This document shows, piece after piece, positions 35,677 through 43,780 of a stretch of 64,000 nt of DNA. Origin of the DNA: Thalassospira lohafexi (lineage in GTDB: Bacteria; Pseudomonadota; Alphaproteobacteria; Rhodospirillales; Thalassospiraceae); assembly GCF_002844275.1 (NCBI RefSeq), contig NZ_NXGX01000009.1:62001-126000 (forward strand), read 5' to 3'. The notes below the pieces were generated by a model. That model made no database searches. It saw only the letters and a program-made list of their open reading frames with translations, and was not told where the DNA came from. How positions within the stretch are numbered: position 1 is the stretch's first letter; the number at the start of each line of letters is the position of its first letter. The position numbers and the translations under genes were made by a program.

Positions 35677-36120
35677 TTAGCTGACGTGCCAATCGGATGC
35701 AAAAAGGCGCGGTATTTCAATCGCCGGGCATCGGTTCATGACCGTCACCAGTCCCGCATCAACCGCCTTATCGGCGGCAGGCACATTGATCACACCAAGC
35801 TGCATCCAGACCGATTTGGCTCCAATCGCAATGGCCTCGTCGATAACACCGGCCGCGTCATCACTGTTGCGGAAAATATCGACCATATCGACCGGTTCAT
35901 TGATGTCTGAAAGCTGTGCCACAACCGTCTGCCCGTGAATTTGGTGTCCGGCCTGCCCGGGGTTGACGGGGATAACGTGATACCCGCGATCAAGAAGGAA
36001 CTTTAAAACCCCGTTGGACGGGCGTTCCGGCTTTGGGCTAGCACCTACAAGGGCGATGGTTTTTGTGTTCGATAGCAGTGTTTTAACACCGCCATCATCC
36101 GGATTTGAAAATTCGGTCAT
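35677..36120 (-). CDS. CoA-binding protein (YccU-like)
   Basis: Small Rossmann-fold CoA-binding protein, 147 residues. Family marks: TIALVGASPKPERPSNGV, GYHVIPVNPGQAG, and VWMQLGVIN. It resembles the N-terminal domain of acyl-CoA synthetases (NDP-forming). E. coli YccU is the relative of known structure; its function is unsettled. Monocistronic, in a converging arrangement. Confidence 0.9.
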   Translation of the reverse strand: MTEFSNPDDGGVKTLLSNTKTIALVGASPKPERPSNGVLKFLLDRGYHVIPVNPGQAGHQIHGQTVVAQLSDINEPVDMVDIFRNSDDAAGVIDEAIAIGAKSVWMQLGVINVPAADKAVDAGLVTVMNRCPAIEIPRLFASDWHVS

Positions 36121-36331
36121 CTCTCACATCCGCTGTTTGTTAAATGTATCACTGCTTTGAAGTTATATGATATTTTTCGCTTGGCAACTGGCAGGTAACA
36201 ACGGGTGTTCGGGGCGGTGACGTGATCATGGATCGCGGGGGCCTCGCGGAAAGTTGAAAGCAAGTTAGGTGACGCGCGTTCTAAAAAGCGGTTGTGTGGC
36301 ATATCAGTTCATTTTGACGGACATCTATTGC

Positions 36332-37213
36332 ATGTATCCTTGGCTTGATCCTTCGGGGCGCTTTTCGTTCTTTAAGCTTACAGTGTTTGTGGCCCTGATT
36401 GTGCCGGGCATCATGTTGCTTTGGCCGGTTGTGCTTGAAGGTGGTGCGACCATTCCGGTCAAGGAAGCCATCCTTGAAAGCGGTGACTGGACGATCAGGA
36501 TACTGTTGATATCACTCTTGATTACGCCGCTTCGCCGGATCACACGGTTTTCAAAGCTGGTGCAAGTACGCCGTCAGATCGGTGTTGCGGCATTTGTCTA
36601 TGTGATGGTTCATCTGTCGCTTTATGCGATCAGCCAGAACCTTGATCTTGGCAAAATCGTAAGCGAGATTTTCTTGCGGATTTATCTCACCATCGGGTTT
36701 GCTGCGGTTGTCGGGCTGTCGATCCTTGCTGCGACATCGACGAAGGCTGCCATGCGCAAGCTTGGCGCCAACTGGTCGCGCCTGCACAAGGCAAGCTATG
36801 GCATTGCCATTTTGGGCGCATTGCATTTCTTTATGCAGTCCAAGATCGACGTCAGCGAAGCGACTCTGATGGCCGGGTTCTTTGTTGCGCTTATGCTTTA
36901 TCGCTTTGCGCATTGGCGCGGGTGGTCCTTGCGCAGTTTTATGCCGCTTCTTACCGTATCCGTGGTGGCCGGATTGGCAACGGCGGGTATTGAATATGCG
37001 TGGTATGCGCTTGCAACCGGTGTTCCGGCAGATCGCGTGTTTGCCGCCAATCTTGAATGGATGTGGCCGATGCGCCCGGCCTGGACTGTTTTCCTGACCG
37101 GGCTTTTTATGATCGTTGTCTGCCAGTTTGGACGCGATGGTGCTGCGCGTACTGTGATCGCAAATGTGATGGCCAGTCTGCGGCTTAAGCCGCAGCACTC
37201 GCGCGGCGGGTAA
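36332..37213 (+). CDS. MsrQ-like haem-binding membrane protein
   Basis: Six-helix haem b membrane protein of 293 residues, of the ferric reductase-like / MsrQ family. Histidine-bearing segments YVMVHLSLYA, SRLHKASYGIAILGALHF are the likely haem ligands, after LLISLLITPLRRIT. MsrQ passes electrons to the periplasmic methionine-sulfoxide reductase MsrP; msrP is not adjacent here. ATG at 36332 gives the N-terminus MYPWLDPSG. Its 3' end overlaps the convergent LysE gene by 29 bases. The second half of the annotation (partner) is uncertain. Confidence 0.82.
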   Translation: MYPWLDPSGRFSFFKLTVFVALIVPGIMLLWPVVLEGGATIPVKEAILESGDWTIRILLISLLITPLRRITRFSKLVQVRRQIGVAAFVYVMVHLSLYAISQNLDLGKIVSEIFLRIYLTIGFAAVVGLSILAATSTKAAMRKLGANWSRLHKASYGIAILGALHFFMQSKIDVSEATLMAGFFVALMLYRFAHWRGWSLRSFMPLLTVSVVAGLATAGIEYAWYALATGVPADRVFAANLEWMWPMRPAWTVFLTGLFMIVVCQFGRDGAARTVIANVMASLRLKPQHSRGG

Positions 37214-37820
37214 GGGCGGTTAGAAGACCTGCCCCGATCATCACCGCACCACCGGTGCGGGTCAGGCGGCGCATGGCAGCGGGATCGCGAAACCGTTCGC
37301 GTAAGGCCGATGCCATCACCGCCCAAATCGTTACATTTACCGCTGCTAGAATGACAAAGGTTGTTGTCATGATGATGAACTGCGGCAAGACCGGGCTGCT
37401 TGCGGTGACGAACTGCGGCACAAAGGCGATGAAGAAGACAATGCCCTTGGGGTTGAGTGCGGTCACGATATAGGCCTGCAAAAACATCCGTGATGGGCGG
37501 TTGCGCTTGGCGTCGGCGTTGTCTTCAAGCACGCCCGGCTTTTCGCGCCACATCTTTATCCCAAGATAAATCAGATACCCCGCGCCACACAGTTTCAGGA
37601 CGGTAAAAGCATCGGCCGAGGTTGCAAGCAGCGCACCCGCACCGGCAAGCGATACGGTCATGGCGGTTAAGTCGCCCAGCGCCACACCGGGAACCGTTGC
37701 CCATGCCGTCTGGCGACCCTTGCCCAAGGCATAACTGACCACAAGCATGATGGTCGGGCCGGGAATGGCCAGAACAATGGAGCAGGCCACAACATAGGCA
37801 AGCCAGATTTCAATCGGCAT
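37185..37820 (-). CDS. LysE family translocator
   Basis: LysE/RhtB-type exporter, 211 residues, six membrane helices. Family stretch VLAIPGPTIMLVVSYALGKG, then GLKIWREKP-like GIKMWREKPGVL and MFLQAYIVTALNPKGIVFFIAF. It exports amino acids, such as threonine, homoserine or lysine, or their analogues, across the inner membrane. Start MPIEIWLAY at 37820 is preferred over the ATG at 37835. The 3' end overlaps the convergent msrQ-like gene by 29 bases. Confidence 0.9.
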   Translation of the reverse strand: MPIEIWLAYVVACSIVLAIPGPTIMLVVSYALGKGRQTAWATVPGVALGDLTAMTVSLAGAGALLATSADAFTVLKLCGAGYLIYLGIKMWREKPGVLEDNADAKRNRPSRMFLQAYIVTALNPKGIVFFIAFVPQFVTASSPVLPQFIIMTTTFVILAAVNVTIWAVMASALRERFRDPAAMRRLTRTGGAVMIGAGLLTALTRRASAAA

Positions 37821-37885
37821 ATCGAAACTCCGCAATGCTGGAATATTGAAAGATTGGATATTCTTATCTGATGATGATGGACCGG

Positions 37886-38680
37886 CTATTCATGACGCCA
37901 TGTCGGATGGCGTTTTTCAACAAAGGCGCCGATTCCTTCGCGCGCATCGTGTTTTTGCATGTTGCCTGTCATGACGCTTGATGCATAGGCATAGGCATCC
38001 GACAGCGGCATTTCGAGTTGCTTGTAGAACGCCTGCTTGCCGGTTTGAACCGTCATGCCCGACCGTGCAGCAATGCCGCGCGCCAGTGTTGTGGTGGCAA
38101 CGTCAAGATCGTCATCCGCGGCGACGTCTGATACCAGCCCCATGGAAAGGGCGGTCTCTGCATTGATCGGATCGCCGGTCAGCAACATGCGCATGGCGTG
38201 TTTACGTGAAATGTTGCGGCTAAGGGCGACCATCGGGGTCGAGCAAAACAGCCCGATATTGACCCCCGGTGTGGCGAATTTTGCCGATGTGCCGGCAACC
38301 GCAAGGTCGCAACTGGCGACAAGCTGACATCCGGCTGCGGTTGCCATGCCATGCACCTTGGCAATGACCGGTTGGGGCAGGGTGACGATCCGCATCATCA
38401 AATCACTGCATTGGGAAAACAGGGCGGCGTGTTTGTCGCAGTCCGAAATCCCGTTCATTTCCTTTAAGTCATGACCCGCACAAAAGACCGGCCCTTCGGC
38501 GGCCAGAATAACGCAGCGGATATCGCGATCTGTGGCGATGGCGTCGAAAATATCGTGCAAGGATTTCATCATCGCGCAGGAAAGTGCGTTTCGGCGTCCC
38601 GGGTTGGTCAGGGTTACGGTGGCAACACCGTCTTGATCGTGTCGGGTGGCAAGTGGCGTTTCGATGCGTTCATCAACCAT
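37886..38680 (-). CDS. Enoyl-CoA hydratase/isomerase family protein lacking catalytic Glu
   Basis: Crotonase-fold protein of 264 residues (GHDLKEM oxyanion segment; GMATAAGCQLVASCDLAVA; FATPGVNIGLFCSTP). The two hydratase Glu positions (usually in the GG/AGxxE and PE motifs) are Gln (GCQL) and Gly (TPGV), as in the ECHDC3-type subfamily, so it is not a standard beta-oxidation hydratase. The start at 38680 has GGGAG eight bases upstream. Its true reaction is unknown. Transcribed alone. Confidence 0.88.
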   Translation of the reverse strand: MVDERIETPLATRHDQDGVATVTLTNPGRRNALSCAMMKSLHDIFDAIATDRDIRCVILAAEGPVFCAGHDLKEMNGISDCDKHAALFSQCSDLMMRIVTLPQPVIAKVHGMATAAGCQLVASCDLAVAGTSAKFATPGVNIGLFCSTPMVALSRNISRKHAMRMLLTGDPINAETALSMGLVSDVAADDDLDVATTTLARGIAARSGMTVQTGKQAFYKQLEMPLSDAYAYASSVMTGNMQKHDAREGIGAFVEKRHPTWRHE

Positions 38681-38831
38681 TGGTGTACTCCCTATCAACC
38701 GCACTCAAGCGGTAATTCTTATTTTCTTATACATATTGTCGTAGTAGAATTGTACGTAACAGGAAAAAAATAAAACCCTGCAGGACGCCATGTTGGGGTG
38801 GCTTGCTGCCATATCAGGCGAGTGGTTGTGG

Positions 38832-39710
38832 ATGAGCAAAGATCAAATGCGGAAGCCGGGGCGGGCCCCAGGTCGTTTTGTGACGACCAAGACCATTATC
38901 GAAACCCGCAGGCCCAAAGCGCCGGTGGCAGCGACACCGATCAAGCGGTTTGACCGGAAAGACGCAATGGAGCGCGATCTTGAACGGTATCGTGCAGACG
39001 CCCGTGCACGTTTGTTGCGTAATGGATTCGACGTGCCCGCGTACCTTATGCCCAAACCCCTAGTCAGCGAGGACGAAGAGGGGGATATCCCTGAAATTGA
39101 TCCAGATGAAGTGCGCGACGTTCACAGCCATGTTATGACAGGCCCGAAGCCAGCCCCGCTGGCGAAGGTGAACAACGCACCGCTTGCACCGGCCAAAGCC
39201 GCCAGTAATGCATCAACAGCCAAACCATCGCGCCATGTTCATGTACAGGGTGGTGTGGCGCAAAAGCTTCATCAGGCGGCACCCGTAAACGGCGGCACAG
39301 CGGGCAACGCGCAGACGGCGAGCGAAAACAACGCCTATCAGGATTATATCGACAGTCTGGATGGTGGCCCGACATTGCTTGATCACATGCGGGGCGACGA
39401 TGCCCCGATCAAGGGGCGGGTGGATGATCTTAAATCGGCCGAAGAGACAAAATCACGCATTGATCTGCCAGATAATTCGTCCAGTTGGGTGGCGCGTGAT
39501 GGGGGTAAAAACACACCCGGCATGACCGGGGCCGGTGCGGCAAAACCCAAATCAGGGACACGGCGGTCCAAGCGGAAATCTGCTGGTGGTGCACCGATCA
39601 ACTGGAACAAGGTCCTGCCAAAGATCGCGGCCTATATGGTTGCGGCTGTTGGTATTGGCTATGTTCTGGTTCTGACGCTTAATCAGTTCTCGGCGATTTT
39701 GGCTAAGTAA
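38832..39710 (+). CDS. Predicted tail-anchored protein with basic N-terminus
   Basis: Protein of 292 residues, not recognised. A basic, arginine-rich N-terminal region (RKPGRAPGRFVTTK) is followed by an acidic patch at about 70-95, a long low-complexity middle rich in Ala, Lys and Pro, and a single C-terminal hydrophobic helix (YMVAAVGIGYVLVLTLNQF) before the end. Such a layout suggests a cytoplasmic protein held in the membrane by its C-terminus. The start is uncertain: MSKDQMRKP at 38832 has no clear ribosome binding site and 38790 is an alternative. The neighbouring small gene at 40046 has a similar tail, with LPKI before the helix in both. Confidence 0.55.
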   Translation: MSKDQMRKPGRAPGRFVTTKTIIETRRPKAPVAATPIKRFDRKDAMERDLERYRADARARLLRNGFDVPAYLMPKPLVSEDEEGDIPEIDPDEVRDVHSHVMTGPKPAPLAKVNNAPLAPAKAASNASTAKPSRHVHVQGGVAQKLHQAAPVNGGTAGNAQTASENNAYQDYIDSLDGGPTLLDHMRGDDAPIKGRVDDLKSAEETKSRIDLPDNSSSWVARDGGKNTPGMTGAGAAKPKSGTRRSKRKSAGGAPINWNKVLPKIAAYMVAAVGIGYVLVLTLNQFSAILAK

Positions 39711-40045
39711 ACACTGCCCATTGCCTGCCGTAATTACCATATACAGTCATAGAATATTAAACCGTTTCGCGCCGAAGCAAGATATTTGGCATGGGCGGTT
39801 GACCCATTGGACAATCAATGTTGTCGATGGGCCGTAACATCAGTGGCAGACGTCAGGCATGTTTGGGGCATGGCCTATGATCATCTGAAAAGCCTGCCAT
39901 ATAAAAAGACTACGTGCGATCTTGGGACATTATGGGGCGGGGATGTGTGAACATTCGTGATCCGGGCCGCCTAAACAATTTGGCCGGGATGAGGGGGCGA
40001 GTTAACCCTTGGTTCGGAGGCAGCGTGTGACGCTGTAAAGTCGCT
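39711..40045. other. Intergenic region with a hairpin
   Basis: About 335 bases without a gene. An imperfect inverted repeat CCCATTGGACAA / TTGTCGATGGG lies at 39803-39831. It may be a transcription terminator without a T-run or an operator; nothing else stands out. Confidence 0.35.
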
Positions 40046-40333
40046 ATGACAAGTGATGTAAAAGGTCAGGAAGACCGCCGTCCGGTATATCTTCCCGAAA
40101 ACCGCCATCATTGGGTATCCAATGATGAAGTCGATAAACCTGTGGTCGATGTTACGCGTGGACCGATCCGGGCCCGATTTCGGCGTAACCGGAACACCGG
40201 ACCGTCGATATCGGTGGGGGAATGGATGCGCGCCAACCTTCCAAAGATCGGGGCAACATCAATTGTTGCGATTGTCATTCTGTGTGTTGTTGCCACGATC
40301 TATACCGATATGGCCCGTATTGTGATGGATTAA
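40046..40333 (+). CDS. Small predicted tail-anchored protein
   Basis: Protein of 95 residues: a charged soluble N-terminal part (RRPVYLPENRHHW, then RARFRRNRN) and a C-terminal hydrophobic helix (TSIVAIVILCVVATIYTDMA). The segment ANLPKIGATS resembles the VLPKIAAYM before the helix of the gene at 38832, although the rest differs. No ribosome binding site of note. It is a plausible gene because the topology is coherent, but I cannot name a function. Confidence 0.5.
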   Translation: MTSDVKGQEDRRPVYLPENRHHWVSNDEVDKPVVDVTRGPIRARFRRNRNTGPSISVGEWMRANLPKIGATSIVAIVILCVVATIYTDMARIVMD

Positions 40334-40393
40334 TGTACCGTCCAGCGGGCGTTGTGCTTTGGTCGTAGGTTAGGCAATGCGTGCCTGTAAATA

Positions 40394-40409
40394 TTGACGT
40401 TAACGTAAA
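40394..40409. promoter_or_regulatory. LiuR-like palindromic operator
   Basis: TTGACGTTAACGTAAA, a palindrome with a single mismatch, which closely resembles the motif reported for the MerR-type regulator LiuR of branched-chain amino acid and acyl-CoA catabolism. It lies about 75 bases before the PaaI thioesterase start. Confidence 0.5.
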
Positions 40410-40482
40410 CGTTATGTCAGTCTTCCGGTTGATGATGAAAGATGCTGTATCAAACAAGACAGCACAGCAGGGAGACGATCCA

Positions 40483-40926
40483 ATGACCCACACCCAGACC
40501 TTTCCGGCAGGTTCCGGTATCACGCCAGCCGATTTCGATGCCATCATGCGTGAAAAAGTGCCGTTTGTCGGGGACATGGGGGTGATCACTGAACGGTTGA
40601 CCGATGATAGCGCCACGTTGCGTTTGCCGTTTAACGAACGGTATTTACGTCCGGGCAATGTCGTGACCGGCCCGGCGATTTTTGCGCTGGCCGATATTGC
40701 GCTTTATGCCGTGGCGTGGCTGGTCGTGCCCAAGGCCGATCTGGCGGTAACGACCGAGGCGACGGTGCATTTCCTGTCAGGGGCCAAGCCCGGCGATTTG
40801 ATTGCCGAAGCCAAAATCCTTAAGGCGGGCAGGCGGCTTTTGATTGCGGAATGCCATATAAGGTCTGCTGTCGATGACAGCCTGTGCGCGCATGTGATTG
40901 GCACCTATGCGATGCCACCGGCGTAA
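40483..40926 (+). CDS. PaaI family thioesterase
   Basis: Hot-dog fold acyl-CoA thioesterase of the PaaI type, 147 residues. The catalytic helix segment is LRPGNVVTGPAIFALADIALYAVAW (the usual HGG replaced by a PGN/TGP arrangement with Asp in ALADIA). It would hydrolyse small acyl- or aryl-CoA esters. ATG at 40483 follows GGGAGA, and an upstream in-frame ATG at 40414 lacks a box. A LiuR-like palindrome upstream suggests control together with acyl-CoA catabolic genes elsewhere. Confidence 0.85.
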   Translation: MTHTQTFPAGSGITPADFDAIMREKVPFVGDMGVITERLTDDSATLRLPFNERYLRPGNVVTGPAIFALADIALYAVAWLVVPKADLAVTTEATVHFLSGAKPGDLIAEAKILKAGRRLLIAECHIRSAVDDSLCAHVIGTYAMPPA

Positions 40927-41087
40927 AAACCGGATAAAATAGTGTGGTAAAATAATACCTCGTTATTTAACTTATTGATTTAAAACGAAATATTCCTGTT
41001 GTTTTCCTGTTGAATACTGGCATAATGCGCCGACTTTCAACGAGGGACCATTCCCTCCGTGGAACCCAGTTTTCGAGTATAGAAATA

Positions 41088-41555
41088 ATGAAAACCTTCT
41101 CTGCGACACCGAGCGACATTGAGCGCAAATGGTTCGTGGTCGACGCCGAAGACGTCGTCCTTGGCCGCCTTGCTGCTGTTGTTGCCAATCGTCTTCGTGG
41201 TAAGCACAAAGCGATGTTTACCCCGCACATGGATTGTGGCGATCATATCGTCATCGTCAATGCTGAAAAAATCAAACTTACCGGCCGTAAACTTCAGAAC
41301 AAGAAGTTCTATTGGCACACCGGTTATCCGGGCGGTATCAAAGAACGCACCATGGACAAGCTCCTGAACGGTGAGCATCCGGAACGCGTGATCATCAAAG
41401 CTGTTGAGCGTATGATGTCCCGTGGCCCGCTGCGCAGCCAGGTTCTTTCCAAGTTGCACGTCTATGCAGGCACCGAGCATCCGCATGACGCTCAGAAGCC
41501 GGAAGTCCTCGACGTTGCGGCTATGAACGAAAAGAATAAGCGGAGTGCTAAGTAA
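41088..41555 (+). CDS. rplM: 50S ribosomal protein L13
   Basis: Ribosomal protein L13, 155 residues, with the family signatures [36 protein letters not shown] and [12 protein letters not shown]. It binds 23S rRNA early in assembly. ATG at 41088 gives the usual N-terminus [15 protein letters not shown]. Its TAA overlaps the ATG of rpsI (TAATG), the standard bacterial rplM-rpsI operon. Confidence 0.98.
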   Translation: MKTFSATPSDIERKWFVVDAEDVVLGRLAAVVANRLRGKHKAMFTPHMDCGDHIVIVNAEKIKLTGRKLQNKKFYWHTGYPGGIKERTMDKLLNGEHPERVIIKAVERMMSRGPLRSQVLSKLHVYAGTEHPHDAQKPEVLDVAAMNEKNKRSAK

Positions 41556-42046
41556 TGGCCGAAACTAAAACTCTTGAAGATCTCAAGGATCTGGCACAGG
41601 GCGGCGAAACCGTTTCTGCAGCTGCAGAAGGCACCCTGCCGGAACCAAAGATCGACGCACAGGGCCGTTCCTATGCAACTGGCCGTCGTAAGAACGCAAT
41701 TGCACGTGTCTGGATTAAACCGGGCTCAGGCAAAGTCACCGTCAATGGCCGCGAATTCGAAGATTACTTCGGTCGTCCGGTTCTGCGCATGGTGATCAAC
41801 CAGCCGTTCACCGTCACCGATCGTAAAGATCAGTTTGACGTTGTTTGCACCGTTAACGGTGGTGGCCTTTCTGGTCAGGCCGGTGCGGTTCGTCACGGTA
41901 TCTCACGTGCACTGACCTCCTTTGAGCCGGCACTGCGTCCGTCGCTTAAAGCTGGTGGGTTCCTTACCCGTGACTCACGTGCAGTCGAACGTAAAAAATA
42001 CGGTCGTGCAAAAGCGCGTCGTAGCTTCCAGTTCTCGAAACGTTAA
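41555..42046 (+). CDS. rpsI: 30S ribosomal protein S9
   Basis: Ribosomal protein S9, 163 residues. The conserved body is [33 protein letters not shown], and the invariant [17 protein letters not shown] tail that reaches the P-site tRNA. It has an N-terminal extension of about 35 residues ([19 protein letters not shown]), as in many alphaproteobacteria. Overlaps rplM by one base; a terminator follows. Confidence 0.98.
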   Translation: MAETKTLEDLKDLAQGGETVSAAAEGTLPEPKIDAQGRSYATGRRKNAIARVWIKPGSGKVTVNGREFEDYFGRPVLRMVINQPFTVTDRKDQFDVVCTVNGGGLSGQAGAVRHGISRALTSFEPALRPSLKAGGFLTRDSRAVERKKYGRAKARRSFQFSKR

Positions 42047-42080
42047 TTCGTTTCCGGGCAGCACGCCCAACATTTTATTG

Positions 42081-42111
42081 GAAAAGCGTCACTTTCGAGT
42101 GGCGCTTTTTC
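42081..42111 (+). terminator. Terminator of rplM-rpsI
   Basis: Hairpin AAAAGCGTCACT / AGTGGCGCTTTTT with a T-run, about 35 bases after the rpsI stop. Confidence 0.85.
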
Positions 42112-42161
42112 TGTTTGTGGGTGTTCAGTCGGGCGTGATTTTGCCTGTCGGCAAAGCCAAT

Positions 42162-42203
42162 AAAAAAGCGGCGTCTTTTCAGGTGAAAGACGCCGCTTTT
42201 TTG
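42162..42203 (-). terminator. Terminator of the lactate dehydrogenase gene
   Basis: Very strong hairpin AAAAAAGCGGCGTCTTT / AAAGACGCCGCTTTTTT, symmetrical enough to act both ways; it lies downstream of the minus-strand dehydrogenase gene. Confidence 0.85.
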
Positions 42204-42237
42204 TTTGATTTTGAGAGACGTAACGGTGTCTGCTGCG

Positions 42238-43401
42238 TTACTGCCAGCGGTCAGAAAAATCGCGCGGGACCATCAGAATGTCGCGATCGACCTTGGTCAC
42301 GTCAGTATGTCCGCACAGCGCCATGGAAACCTCAAGTTCCTTGTGAATGAGCTCGAGCGCCTTGGTGACGCCGGCTTCGCCCATCGCACCCAGACCATAG
42401 ATGTATGCTCGGCCGATATAGGTGCCCTTTGCCCCCAGGGCGAGCGCCTTTAGAACATCCTGGCCAGAGCGAATGCCACTATCGAGATGGACCTCAATCT
42501 TGTCGCCGACCGCATCCATGATGGCCGGCAATGCACGAATGGAGGACAAGGCGCCATCCAGCTGGCGCCCGCCATGGTTGGACACGATGATGGCATCCGC
42601 GCCGACATTCAGCGCCTCCAGCGCATCGCGTGGATCAATGATCCCCTTGATGATCAACGGTCCATCCCACATTTTCCGGAACTCGCGAATACGGTTCCAG
42701 TCAAGTGCTTGGTCGAAAGATTCTGCCGTCCAGGTGCTCAGTGATGAAGGGTCGCCAACGCCCTTGGCGTGTCCGACAATATTGCCAAAGAAACGTCGCT
42801 TGGTGCCAAGCATGCCCAAGCCCCACTGTACCTTTGTCATCATGTTCGCGACGGATTTCGCGGTCAATTTGGGTGGGGCTGACAAACCGTTTTTCAAATC
42901 CTTGTGTCGCTGTCCCAGCATCTGAAGATCCACGGTGATGACAGCTGCCGAGCACTTGGCCGCTTTCGCCCGGTCAAACAGGCGCTTCATGAAGTCGTCA
43001 TCTTTGAGCGTGTAAACCTGCAGCCAGAATGGACTGGACGTATGTTCGGCGACATCTTCGATCGAGCAGATCGACATGGTCGACAAAGTGTAGGGTACGC
43101 CGAACTTTTCAGCCGCACGGGCGGCCTTTATCTCGCCGTCTGCGCATTGCATTCCGGTCAGTCCGACAGGCGCAAGCGCGACAGGCATAGAGACATCCTG
43201 ACCGATCATCTGGCTTTGGGTTGACCGTCCGGCCATATTCATTGCCACCCGCTGACGCAGGTGAATATCCTGAAAGTCAGTCGTGTTTTCACGGAATGTC
43301 TGCTCGGTCCAGCTTCCGGATTCTGCGTAATCGTAGAACATGCGCGGCGTGCGCCGTTTATAGATACGTTTCAGGTCTTCGACGCAGGTAATCACTGGCA
43401 T
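42238..43401 (-). CDS. lldD: FMN-dependent L-lactate dehydrogenase / alpha-hydroxy-acid oxidase
   Basis: Alpha-hydroxy-acid dehydrogenase of 387 residues. Features: MFYDYAESGSWTEQT near the N-terminus (the FMN-site tyrosine), VALAPVGLTGMQ, TLSTMSICSIEDVA, WLQVYTLKDDDFM and the catalytic SNHGGRQLDG, then DSGIRSGQDVLKALALGAK. It oxidises L-lactate to pyruvate at the membrane face, feeding electrons to quinone. The symbol lldD fits by similarity, but related hydroxyacids are possible substrates. GGAG precedes the ATG at 43401. A GntR-type palindrome lies 33 bases upstream. Confidence 0.9.
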   Translation of the reverse strand: MPVITCVEDLKRIYKRRTPRMFYDYAESGSWTEQTFRENTTDFQDIHLRQRVAMNMAGRSTQSQMIGQDVSMPVALAPVGLTGMQCADGEIKAARAAEKFGVPYTLSTMSICSIEDVAEHTSSPFWLQVYTLKDDDFMKRLFDRAKAAKCSAAVITVDLQMLGQRHKDLKNGLSAPPKLTAKSVANMMTKVQWGLGMLGTKRRFFGNIVGHAKGVGDPSSLSTWTAESFDQALDWNRIREFRKMWDGPLIIKGIIDPRDALEALNVGADAIIVSNHGGRQLDGALSSIRALPAIMDAVGDKIEVHLDSGIRSGQDVLKALALGAKGTYIGRAYIYGLGAMGEAGVTKALELIHKELEVSMALCGHTDVTKVDRDILMVPRDFSDRWQ

Positions 43402-43433
43402 GAGGTCAACTCCGAATAAAATATGCTCGGTAA

Positions 43434-43444
43434 TGGTAATACCA
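43434..43444. promoter_or_regulatory. LldR/PdhR-type GntR operator
   Basis: TGGTAATACCA, a perfect palindrome with a single-base centre, in front of the lactate dehydrogenase gene. It fits the TGGT-N3-ACCA consensus of FadR-subfamily GntR regulators such as LldR and PdhR, which control lactate genes. Confidence 0.6.
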
Positions 43445-43780
43445 GTTTCATAGGTTATCGCAAACCGAATTGAAAATCAGCTTCTTGCTGACCGTTTTCG
43501 CATGTTGGAAACGGGACGATGTTCTTGTTGGGAAAGAATTTTAAAAACAAGGATCGGAAATTCTGCAGGTTGTGATAAGAACAAAAGTTCAAAGAGATAA
43601 TTTCTGAATTTAAGGTGAGTTCCGATGGTGGGAAATATGCGACGAATTTTCAAAACATAACTTTTGAACCTCTGTTGGATTTCCCCGTTATTTGTGAAGG
43701 GCCGCTAATGGAGCGGTCTTTTTTTGTGCCAATTCCAAAGGTTGGCAACGACCTGAACCCCAAAGAAAGGGACCCCCGAT
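43445..43780. other. Divergent spacer lldD / GNAT
   Basis: About 335 bases between the operator and the acetyltransferase gene, AT-rich around 43530-43640. It must contain the promoter of the GNAT gene. A frame from a GTG at 43615 overlaps the GNAT start and shows no protein-like signal. Confidence 0.35.
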
